The translations under genes and the position numbers were made by a program. From positions 34,103,466-34,167,465 of the forward strand of contig OX393577.1 in the NCBI GenBank assembly GCA_947652605.1: a stretch of DNA of 64,000 nucleotides. Direction: 5' to 3'. The notes under the pieces are model-generated. The model worked only from the letters and a program-made list of their open reading frames with translations, was not told where the DNA came from and ran no database searches. Below are positions 9,401 to 19,537 of this stretch, one piece after another. The stretch's first letter is position 1. The number at the start of each line of letters is the position of its first letter. Origin of the DNA: Elmis aenea. Taxonomy: Eukaryota; Arthropoda; Insecta; Coleoptera; Elmidae.

Positions 9401-11183
9401 GTGGGTGCGTATAATAATGAATTATTTTCGTTAATATTACAAGTAAAAAAGTTTTTAATTAAATTTGTTTAAATGTTAAATGCTAATAATTGCTTACGAT
9501 CATGTTAAAAAAAGCGAATTACTAATTGACTATTGATAGGCCCATCCACACCGAGAAGAGATATAAAACGCAAATATTATCAAGCACACTGTCGCTGTTT
9601 TTGGTGTTGCTGCTGCTGAATGGTAACAAACATTTTCAGTTGATCGATTTTCCTAGCTCAGCTCTCTAAGCATAAAAAAATACTATCAAGGTAAACACAT
9701 TTCAATTTTCAAAACACGAGCATCACCTTTGTAAATCAATCAAGGTCCATAACATTGCTTTACAAATCGCTATCTATAAGAAATCGAAATGCTTCAAGAA
9801 AATAATTAAATATACTGATTTTTAACTAAATGCGAAGATTTATCAAGTTAAAAGTACTTTCAAAAGAATTATAGATTATTTGTTTAGGTGTTTCATGTTT
9901 ATTATTTTTATAATTGTAAATTGGTCAGTCACAACCAACATAACAGTTAGGTACTTATAAAACCTATTGTTATAATCTGTGGCTAATATATGGGATCTGA
10001 ACTTCAATATCATTGCAAAAAAATGTCTTGCCTTGAGTATCTTTCATAATTTATACGAAATATTGAACATTGAACATTGATACAGTTGAGAACTTTTATA
10101 TTTTATGCTTAAACGATTAGTTTATGTAGGTAGATATAAAAATGTTATCAAACATGCATCTTTTGTGTACGGCCAGGATTCGGTAACGTCCTTATTGATA
10201 AAAAGTGTTATATTTATTAGAAAGACATGTAAGACATTTCTACTGTGAAAGTACTTTCATCTTGCAAAGCTACTTATGAGGGCGACGCGTTTCCATAAGG
10301 AGTATTCCCTGTTGGCTCTTGGCTTAACGCGTCTACGTCCCTTGTTGTTGGTCTGGCCCCAACCGCTACTAACAATGCTTAACGAGTTGTCAAAGATGAT
10401 ACTTGTTATGTCCTTTGTGAAACTCAAGTTTTTCGTTATTTACCGCTCTCATAATACACAATGCAGACTCTGCAAAACGTTTTTGTGGTGTTAAACAGTG
10501 CCCTATTGTGTCTTTTCTAAACTTCCGTTTTTTCAATTTTGATAGAAGATAGGTACTGATAACTTCAAACATAACACTCTCCTTTCGTTAATGTTGTTAT
10601 TACAATTTTGCAGTTTTAGTGTTTTAGAATACGTAAATGGTTAAACGACGTGCGTGAATTCATTAGCTAAAAAAAAACGAAATTTTCTGAATAGCTTTTT
10701 TGTTTTTTATTACTTGTGTAATGGATTACGTATTTAAGTCCAAAGTGAAGTCTAAGAAGCTTCTAATGTAGCTTTATTATGGAACAATTTATCAAACTTC
10801 ACAGCAGAAAGTTAAAAGGTGTCTGTTGAAATCATATACTTTACTTAATCAACTATGTTGATTTTCACCACATTTAAGCCGCTTGCGATACTTCATCGCT
10901 TTTGCTTTAGTCGAAAAGCTCAGTACAGAGTGATGTTAACTTTTATAGGTATTTCGACTATTTTCTAAGATAACAAACGTGTTTTATCACAAATGTATAC
11001 CAAAAATGTATATTTTTTAAACAAATTTAAAACGATTTTTTTAAATTATTACATTGATCTTTGGATTATAATTAAACACAGCAAAATAACTAAACTTTTA
11101 TTAATAAATAATAACAAATTTATAAAAAAAAACATTAAAAATAAAATAAAAAACAAAATTATTTATCAAATGCTATTAGCATG
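9401..11183. other. Unassigned DNA
   Basis: No element borders were found. On the minus strand an open frame from 10572 down to 10390 (with RKDTIGHCLTPQKRFAES) does not resemble a family I know. It could be chance or part of an unknown gene. Confidence 0.4.
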
Positions 11184-12197
11184 TACAGGGTGTTCCAAAT
11201 TCGATGGGATTGCATAGGTATCTCGGTTAATAGTCAAGATAGAGAAACGGTTAAATTACCAAAAATGTGCAGTTTTTTAAGACAAACCTAGAGCCGTTTT
11301 CAAAAATATTCTGTCATTTCCGGTTTTCGAGTTATTGAATAAAAAGTGTTTTTTTGTCATATTAATAATGTGTCATATCTCCGTTATTGTTGAAAATATC
11401 GAAAACATTTATGAAGATTATTTTTAGATATTTTCATGTTTAATTCGATTATACAAAAAAAAAGAAATTTACACTCGCCGTTTAAAAGTTATGACACAAA
11501 TTTACCTTTTTTTAAATGGGAGCAATAGTTGGCTATGACTATGACCTATTTAAATTCTTTATTTTTTTCCAACTCCAAATATATAATGGTTGATGTATTT
11601 ATTTTCAATAATACGCAAGTTGCGAAGGTTTTTTAATTTTTTTTTTAAAGAAAATCATAGTAAGCTGTGAAAACAAAAAAACAAACAAGGTGTAAAACCT
11701 TATAAAACTCATGTGGTACAAGTAACCAAGGTTTTTTAATTTGTTGTTAAGATAAACATTGTAAATATTTGAACAACAATATAGTCGGAATCAGCTGTAA
11801 TGTAGGTAGTACATATATTGCTGTTTATCTTATGTTCAAAAATTTTTGATGTTTATCTCAACAACAAATTTAAAAACCTTGGTACCTTGTACCACATAAG
11901 TTTTATAAGGTTTTACACCTTGTTTTTTTTTTTGTTTTCACAGCCTACTATGATTTTCTTAAAAAAAAAAACTAAAAACCTTCGTAACTTGCGTATTATT
12001 GAAAATAAATACTTCAACCCTTTTATATTTGGAACGAAAAAAGAATTTAAATAGGTTATAGCCAACTATCGCTCCTATTTAAAAAAAGTTTAGTTTGTGT
12101 TATAACTTTATAACGGCGAGCGTAAAAAAATTGTTTTTAGTATAATCAAATTAAATATAACAATATCTAAAGATAATTTTCATAAATATTTTCGGTG
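11184..12197. repeat. Foldback element, right terminus lost
   Basis: It starts TACAGGGTGTTCC and shows the subterminal block (TATCTCGGTTAATAG, AGAGAAACGGTTAAATTA). AGTTGGCTATG lies 343 bp from the end. The inverted partner runs to about 12197: for example GCTGTGAAAACAAAAAAACA at 11671 pairs with TTTTTTTGTTTTCACAGC near 11925. The last 50-60 bp expected on the right are missing, and the GC-rich palindromic repeat starts at that point. The loop resembles the interior of 3168-3890. No reading frame was recognised. Confidence 0.8.
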
Positions 12198-12420
12198 TAC
12201 CTGTCAGGTTTGCCTGGTTGCAGGTATACCGGAGCGTGTGTGTATCACAACTGCACAGGCAATGTCACCTGTTCAGGCCAGGCGACCGGAGAAGAATCGA
12301 AATTCGATTCTTACTACCTGGGCCAGACTACAAACCGGAACGTGTGTGCCACTCGCCTGCACAGGTCTCAGTCCTGCATATGTGAGAGAATTAGATATTC
12401 TATGCAGTATGCAGTGGTAA
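12198..12420. repeat. GC-rich palindromic element, copy 1 (partial)
   Basis: It shares GCAGGTATACCGGAGCGTGT, GAGAAGAATCGAAATTCG and CTACAAACCGGAACGTGTGT with 12468-12795, but lacks that element's outer left end. It follows directly on the broken right end of the preceding foldback. Confidence 0.7.
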
Positions 12421-12467
12421 ATTTTGTTTAGAAATGGCTAAGTAATATGTGAAATCGTAAACATAAT

Positions 12468-12795
12468 GGGGGTCATACACGTTGCGGTATACCTGCTTGC
12501 AGGTATACCGGAGCGTGTGTGTAACATAACTGCACAGGCAAGGTTACCTGTTCAGGCGACCGGAGAAGAATCGAAATTCGATTCTTACTACCTGCGCCAG
12601 ACTACAAACCGGAACGTGTGTGCCGCTCGCCTGCGCAGGTCTCAGTTGTTCTGCGTCACCGACATCGCGTCATCTTGTATCGAAGCCAATGGCAACTGAA
12701 AACCTCGCGTGTGTGTCAGAACTGTTCAGGTAAACCTGAAATTTTTTTATTATTCAGGCAAACCTGAGAGGTATACCGCAACGTGTATGACCCCC
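12468..12795. mobile_element. GC-rich TIR element, copy 2 (complete)
   Basis: The left end GGGGGTCATACACGTTGCGG pairs with the right end CCGCAACGTGTATGACCCCC, and the inverted repeat continues through TATACCT. Inside are short palindromes (GAAGAATCGAAATTCGATTC) and repeated CAGGT/ACCTG pairs. AT flanks both sides, as in the MITE at 8285. It is 328 bp long and non-coding, clearly more GC-rich than its surroundings. Confidence 0.8.
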
Positions 12796-12964
12796 ATTAC
12801 ACTGTTATTGAAGAGTTCATTGAAATATTTAAATTCATACGTAAGAAATTACGATGGTCTTTGGGTTCTATTCTTAATTCTTGTAGAAAGTTAATATGAC
12901 TGTATTGTTTTCTTTTCAAAAGCCACTTTACGCAATTTTTCGCGTTTTTCTCTTCGTTGTTTTT

Positions 12965-13115
12965 TTACAGGATTCCATCTTGTGTCGATGCCATGGTCAA
13001 CTGAAAACCTCTACGGTTTACCGTAGCGTGTGTAGAGTCAAAACTGTTCAGGAAAACCTGAACATTTTTTATTATACAGGCAAACCTAGCAGTTATACCG
13101 CAACGTGTATGGCTA
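12965..13115. repeat. GC-rich palindromic element, copy 3 (right half)
   Basis: This is a degenerate match to the right half of 12468-12795. Shared pieces are CATCTTGTGTCGATGCCA, CAACTGAAAACCTC, ACTGTTCAGG and TATACCGCAACGTGTATG. The terminal CCCCC is mutated. Confidence 0.65.
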
Positions 13116-14690
13116 CCCTAACGGTATTTGAAGATTTTTTCACCTTCAGCTTTAAATTATCGTACTTTTCCAGAAAATAATTGTTACAGTTTTTTTCTTG
13201 AATATTTGAAATAAGTTTTCCGCGGACCAGTAATTGGCTGGGCCTTGGAAAACCTCCTCTAGGTGAACATGAAAAATATAAAAATTGTGTTTGTTTTTCA
13301 ACAACAATATAAAAAATCATATCCGCATTGCTTTCTCTCATATCTGAAACATTAATGTTGGGCAATCTTGGATATTATTACGGTTTTAAAAACAATGATT
13401 TTTTTGTATACTTCTCAATACGAATTTCCTTAAACAAGAAATATTACGTCGGTCCCCATGATTTTCCCACGATTTCTACTGTAGTGTGTTTTAACGTGCT
13501 TAATTTTTTAGGTACGATAGTCAATTTTCTATTTCTAATGGATGTTTGTGCTCGATTTTAATCAATTGTGGTTAACTTATTTTTATATATCTCATGACTA
13601 TCAAAAAATGTATGCAACTAAGATAAATATAAGTTTGTTTTGTGGGTTTCTGATTACAGTTTTTTAAACCGATAATTACACACAAGTGTTAAATATCGCG
13701 TTAGTAAAAATGTGACATTCAATTAAGAATGTTGAAGCTTGTGTTTGTTGTTATAAATTATCGTCTTGAGACACTGTACTCCGCCCCTCGAAAGCTGACC
13801 ACAATTAAATCACTTTGCATGTCTATTTAATTCACTTTTTAACGCCACGACGTTTTAATTATCCCACGCGTAACATTAGTAAATTATAATTTCAATTTTC
13901 ATTTAAATTTTACCTCCGTATAACGCTGATAAAATTCTGTTTCAATTTGCCGCATTATATTATACTAAGTAGATCTAAAAAATTGGCACGCAACGTAACG
14001 CGGCGCGAGTGTTTAGTTATTCCAAACTCTGATGTTTAATTCCTTTAAATTTGAGTTTTTTTATCCCATACAAAAGTTACAAATGTGCAAACTCAATTTG
14101 CTTCGTTAATTATATTTAAACTTTTTTTCGTGAAATGTATTGCACGCTAGGAAAAAAGATAAAGTTTTAGCAATAGACGGATGGGCTGTCCAATGATTAA
14201 TAACCCACTCGTTATTTTTTTCCAGTAATATACCAGAGGTCTCGGTGTCAGATGCCATTTACTTTTCACTTCTAATTAACAGTTACACAAAAGTTATACC
14301 AATTAAAAGTTTCTCTTGTCTGTATTTTTCCGGAAACTGTTTGTTCTATTTTGGTTAGACGTATAAACACAAAAACTTTTTAAACCAATAGAGTTTGATG
14401 GGCGCAGTATAGGTTTACTTTTCGAATTATTATTAACCTATATTTGCTGAAATACGTACCTACTTGTAGAATAAATTACATTGAATGTAGCATAGTTTCA
14501 TTCTAGAATTTTCAGTAAACGAAATTTTGAACTGTGTAGAGTCCTTTAGAATAAAATCTGATGAATTACCAAATTCATAAGAATATTATACGCGTAAATA
14601 TATTTGTAGTATGTGTAAGTTTCGCAAAATTTAATTAATTTATTTAAAGCTTTCTTTCGTTGATAGAAAACTTAATTATTTATTTACCCA
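13116..14690. other. Unassigned AT-rich DNA
   Basis: No gene or repeat was recognised. A possible further scrap of the preceding family lies near 13240-13270. Confidence 0.4.
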
Positions 14691-14830
14691 TATACAGGGT
14701 GTTCGAGTTTAAACTGGGGTCTGGATTATCATAAAAGAGAAACTGTAAACATCTTAACCCATTTTCGAAAAATTAGGAAAAACCGGGAAATACGATTTTT
14801 GAAAATCCTTTGAATTATAAAATATTATAA
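14691..14830. repeat. Truncated foldback end
   Basis: It starts TATACAGGGTGTTCGAG. The inner part (AAATTAGGAAAAACCGGGAA, ATTTTTGAAAATC) resembles the arm of the foldback at 29804-30733. It ends where the LINE-like tail begins. Confidence 0.5.
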
Positions 14831-15136
14831 ACTAGCGTAGTTACCCGGCTTCGCTCGGTGAATTTTTTTATCAATCACAGATTACTCGCGCTTCGCGCTC
14901 GCGCCTGGTGGACGTTTTTACCCTTTTGAGAATTTTTGTATCTATTGAGAATTTTGAAACTTTTGTGAATTTTGGATCTTTTGGGAATTTTTGGAACTTC
15001 TTATATAGCCTATCTTTTTCCCATGGTCCTATAGATTGTCTGTGCCAAATTTGGTCAGGATCGGATGAATGGTATAGTAATACATAAAGGACAAACAAAC
15101 AAACATACATAGGACATACATTCATTTTTATATATA
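14831..15136 (+). mobile_element. 3' tail of a non-LTR retrotransposon (RTE-like) or derived SINE
   Basis: It carries AGTTACCCGGCTTCGCTCGG at the left, then GTGCCAAATTTGGTCAGGAT, then GGACAAACAAACAAACATAC, and ends TTCATTTTTATATATA. This string of motifs is what I associate with 3' ends of RTE-type elements in insects. No reverse transcriptase is present; only the tail was inserted or kept. The repeated GAATTTT..(G/A)A phrases at 14930-15000 may be tail-internal duplication. The name is from memory and unverified. Confidence 0.45.
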
Positions 15137-15676
15137 GGGTGTTTCATAATTGAATGCTGATCCTTAGGGGTATTATTCCTTGGATGATTTTAAGAAAAAA
15201 AAGTTCATATCAATGTAGGTCCGCAACCGCCGTATTTTTGAGATACAGGGTGTTAAAAGTTGAAAAAAATATCGGTTTTTTCGTAATATCTTTGATACCG
15301 CTTTAGATATTTTTTTGAATTTTAGTAGGTACTAACTAGGCATAAAAACACATTTTTTTCAGAAAAAAAAATTGTTCTATTTCTACCAATGGCGTCCGTA
15401 CTAACATGTTCTTGAATATTTTTAATGAAAAAAATGATATGCCACTGTTTTTTTTTCAAAATAAATGTTATTTTTATAATTTTACTTTATCTCTTAGTAA
15501 AAATGGCCTCTTGACTTTTTTTTGTCCGACGAACGGTTTTCGAATAAACTTTTAACACCCTGTATCTCAAAAATACGGCGGTTGCGGACCTACATTGATA
15601 TGAACTTTTTTTCTTAAAATCATCCAAGGAATAATACCCCTAAGGATCAGCATTTAATTATGAAATACCCTGTATA
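15133..15676. repeat. Foldback element, 544 bp, type A copy 1
   Basis: Both ends carry TATA(CA)GGGT(G/A)TTTCATAATT, with first G>A-type changes, followed by GAATGCTGATCCTTAGGGG, GGATGATTTTAAGAAAAAA and GCAACCGCCGTATTTTTGAG. A second internal box GATACAGGGTGTTAAAAG closes each arm (about 125 bp). The centre (15260-15545) is single-copy, with no recognised protein. A second complete copy is at 22233-22772 and a solo arm is at 27461-27563. Confidence 0.85.
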
Positions 15677-16721
15677 TAGATGTAAAAATATTGCCTTTAA
15701 AACTTTTTAATTCACCCTTATTCTGTAACTATTTTTAATGATAAACAACAATAAAATTTGAGAAAGAACTGACAGAGTTACATGTATCTTGATTTTGTGA
15801 TAGTCCTTTTGTGTAAACCCTGTATATGTTAAAATGAAAAATGCACTATCTAAACGTCTCCCAATTTGTGTCCAAAAAATAACTTTACTTTATAAGGCAC
15901 TCTTAGCAATTTTAATTTATTTTGTGATGATATATCAAACTAAATATAAAAATCCATTAATTTTTAGAAAGAGAAAAAATATATTGTTACTGGTGGTAAA
16001 GTTAACTATAATTACCATTTAATAAAATCAACTTTGTTTTTTATCTTTAAAAAATGTAATAATGTATAGTATACAACTTTTTTAAAAACTGTTTTATAAT
16101 CAGTGCGATGTAGATATTCTGAGTAATAAAACATTGTTTGTTTTAATATTTCATCCGTATCTAGTGTGTCATGGATTATTGTTCAAAAATGTACCATCAG
16201 AATCTTTCAAAAGCAGAAACAAAATGTCGAATGTAACAAATAGATCCTTTTTATTTAGTACATCCTATATATTTAGGTTTAGTATGAACAGTAATTTATA
16301 TTTTAAACTGCCATGTTCATTTTTAAAGATTTTTTGTAAATTTTCATCCATTTTTATCAAATACATCCCTGAAAATTAAAAACTGTAAAGCTAAATTTAA
16401 AAAAAAAACAAGTCCCAGAACATAATATTAACGAAAAAAAAAACTAAGGTAAGGATTAAATAGATGTTTTAAGGAAATTTTCATCTAATAAACAAGTTGC
16501 TTAATCGCCACACCTTGGCGCTTGACGTCTTACAATCACTTTCGAGAGTTTATACGTTGTTATATTTATTGTTAGATTTTTAACAAGAGGTGCATTCTGC
16601 TCAGCGAATTATACATATATAGCTTTTCTTGAATAATAGTTTGTTTGGTCTATTTAGTATAGTGTAGAAAATAAAATTTGTTTTGAGGGACGTATGAAAT
16701 GTAGTGAATCATTACTTCATT
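15677..16721. other. Unassigned AT-rich DNA
   Basis: A lone ACCCTGTATATG at 15818 may be the remains of another foldback end. Nothing else was identified. Confidence 0.4.
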
Positions 16722-16892
16722 AGGCGAAAATTATACCGGGAGATACCGGTTGCACCAACAGTGTTCGAAAATTGTACCGAGTCACCGACTTCATCAACCC
16801 GGTGCACGATTTGTGGACCGAGAAATTATTTTCATAGGTACTTATTTCCGAACGCCATTCGGTATCTACCGGTATAATTTTCGTAAACGCCT
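16722..16892. mobile_element. Short TIR MITE with possible ATT duplication
   Basis: AGGCGAAAATTATACCGGGA..GATACCG at the left is matched by CGGTATCTACCGGTATAATT..CGCCT at the right, with a 6-bp insertion near the outer right end. ATT flanks both sides (16719-16721, 16893-16895). A 3-bp duplication would fit PIF/Harbinger or similar groups. It is 171 bp and non-coding. Confidence 0.6.
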
Positions 16893-18455
16893 ATTATACC
16901 TATTACCAACACCGATACACGACAATCTTCAAAATGATTAAAAAATAAATTAATTGAAAGAAAGCATTTCTTTGTCAAAATAATAACTTTTTCTTGTGTT
17001 CTTAAGTAATGCCCTAAGGATGGATTACTTAATAGATACAGATTAAAAGTACATATATACTAAAATAATTAATGTAATAAAAATAAAGTTATTATAACTT
17101 TTAAGCGGTATAGAACGTCAGGGTTCTAATATCACAAGTAAAGTAAATTTTACCAAAGAATTTCTATGTGGTCAAACAGACAACCAATGGAATTATTCAT
17201 ATAAAAGTATTATAGTTTAATTAGGTCTTGAACTAAAACAGGTTAAGAAGTTTTCATCGCAAATTCATAACATTCATAGTAATAGTACTTACAATTAGCT
17301 ACATATTTACTTTGTTCTATCGTTGGAACTGGATGAGGTCACTAGATGGGAATCACATTCGAAGTTCCAGTCCGGCTGCAGTAATGCGATTGGCCCACTC
17401 AGATGGACTTCGTAGTAAAGCGTACCTAATGCCTCCAAGTCTTAACGCTCCATAACGTTTCTTAAATCCAGCAACCTTGCCTTATAAATATCAGATGTGC
17501 ACTTTACGTGCTAACGACACACATGAAAATTCGATGTAATTATTTCAAGTAAACATCAATGTCGCAGAGAGCAGACTATGCCTCTCCAGAAAATTAAAAA
17601 TGAAAGCGCGCCATTTATATTTATGGTGAAATATAATAAACTATGGAAGGATATAATTTGTATACATACGTTTTATCGCTTTTGTGAATAAACCGTACGT
17701 GTTGAAGTGACGTGAGTAAGGTTCTTTTTTTTTTTAAAATTTAAATGAAATAAATTGCGTTTATTGTTGTTCTCTTTAGCTTGTTTTAGCCATTTAATTA
17801 TTTTGTTTATACTTTGACTTTATATGACGACGTTCCAAAATAATTGGACCTTTATAACAAAAGTTTAAATAGAAATAACATCAACAAAATTTGTGAAATA
17901 TAATTGAATTTTTCATTAAAATAACATACATTCATTTGTGTTTAAAGATTATTGTCTTAGCGGTTTATGCAAGTGTTTGTTTTTTTTTTTGTTGCAAGTA
18001 TTTCTTCCATTTTAATTAAAAGTTATTGGTTATTATCTTTACGTATAGCTCATCAGAAAAATGGAATAGTTTCAAAATTGCTTTGTACAAAGTAAAATTA
18101 ATTAAAAAAAATAATGACTTGTTTTTAAACTTGCTTATCTTGGCCGGTAAATATTTTAGAAAAAAATATTTCTCGTAATTACTAAAATAAACGTTTAATA
18201 TTAATTCAATATATTTCCACACGAAGAGCATGGGAATATTAGAAAACTTTAAGGATAATCGGATGATCGAGCTAAGAAATGAGAATTTACGTTTGTAAGA
18301 ATCTAAACTGAAAAAGTTCATATTGCATCCAGTTCCTGTTAAATTCTACAAAAGTAAAAAATCTTAATTTTAAATTTAAACCATAACTTCGTTATTATCA
18401 ATATTGGAAATTTCAATTTGGTATTTGTAAGTTAGGCAAATCGCATAATGGTCTC
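16893..18455. other. Unassigned DNA
   Basis: No gene was recognised. The stretch 17330-17480 is less AT-rich and appears unique, without repeat borders. Confidence 0.4.
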
Positions 18456-18745
18456 GTTTTTCTCCAGAGCCGTTTAAGATTTTTTTCAAAAAATTTGGAC
18501 CATTTTACTTGCAAAAAATGCGCGCATTGGTAAATAGAAAAATTTCGATTTTATCTCTGACGGTGTCATAGCCAATGCGATCGCAAAAATTACCTTTATT
18601 ATTCAATTTTTCAGTTTTTCCCATATTTTTCCGAAGGAAATGGCCAGTGGCATGTATAACTCTGCAAAACATTTAGTTTTGATCTTCTTGATGCAATAAA
18701 CACAGCCTTCAAATTCTAGCAACAACATATCGTGACCCTCCCTTC
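18456..18745. repeat. Single arm of the 2866-5183 foldback family
   Basis: It matches the right arm of 2866-5183 in the same orientation: CGTTTAAGATTTTTTTCAAA, GGCCAGTGGCA, ATGCAATAAACACAGCC and CGTGACCCTCCCTT. The opposite arm is absent. The outer end is interrupted by the hAT at 18746-19302. Confidence 0.75.
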
Positions 18746-19302
18746 GCAGAGGCGAAGCCAGGGGGGGGGGGCAGGGGGGTACATATGTCTCTGGGCGCCA
18801 CAGCTTAGGGGGCGCCAAAATGAGGATCGATTTAAACTAACTTTTGTATTTTAATTTTATAAAAATGAATGTATTTTAAAACGTGAGATGTTAAACGAAA
18901 AATTAAAAATCTTGAATGTTCGAAAAAAATAGTGACATTACAACCCTGGTCTGTAATCTGTATACACGCAATAGTCACGTAGAATTCCAATTCATATATA
19001 CTACACATACACACTCACGGACCAGTACAATAAATATGTATAGAATTTAGTTTTTATTAGTATTTAGTAATTTTAATAATTAATTAGTATTTATTTTAGT
19101 ATTTTAGTGTTTATTAAATAAATTGTTTCAATCCATAAAAAGAATTTTTAGTTTTTATTCTATTTATGAACCATAATATAAACTGAAAATAACAATTTTT
19201 TGGGGGACTCCGGCCCCAGTGAGTCTCCAGATTCTCGATACGAGAAGGGGCGCAGATTTTGTGTCTTATCCCCGGGCGCAAATTACCCTAGCTACGCCAC
19301 TG
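18746..19302. mobile_element. hAT-like non-autonomous element, CAG(A/T)GGCG ends
   Basis: The left end CAGAGGCGAAGCCAGGG and right end CCCTAGCTACGCCACTG form imperfect inverted repeats typical of one hAT end class. The flanks are CTCCCTTC (18738-18745) and CTCCCTTG (19303-19310), 7 of 8 identical. The repeat copy at 5030-5183 reads CTCCCTTG without interruption, so it is the empty-site version. The G tract at 18760-18771 and the GGGCGCCA-like motifs at both ends are notable. The interior is AT-rich with no transposase remains seen. Confidence 0.7.
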
Positions 19303-19390
19303 CTCCCTTGTAAGATTTCAGAAACCAAATTAAAATGTGATGGGTACTTGCAAACACTATCGTACAAAGGTGGTTCTAGCAATTTAATTA

Positions 19391-19537
19391 AAAGCACGCC
19401 CACTCTTACTAAATTCAACCAATGAGTGTAACGCATTTTACTTTTTTACTGCCGATCGGCAGTGAAAATGATTATTACAGCCGCTTTTGGGTACTTATTG
19501 AGCTAGTTTAGTGGCGATTGCAGAAAAAACACATTTC
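19391..19537. repeat. Dispersed 145-bp repeat with palindromic core, copy 1
   Basis: About 85% of the sequence matches 31781-31915 by eye: AAATTCAACCAATGAGTGTA, AACGCATTTTA, ATGATTATTACAGCCGCTTT, TGGGTACTTATT. The core is the 16-bp perfect palindrome ACTGCCGATCGGCAGT (19448-19463). Borders and class unknown. Confidence 0.65.

Noticed and set aside
18016..18321. 101-residue minus-strand open frame
   Set aside because: Dominated by F, K, L, N and I as expected from random AT-rich sequence. No motif and no relative.
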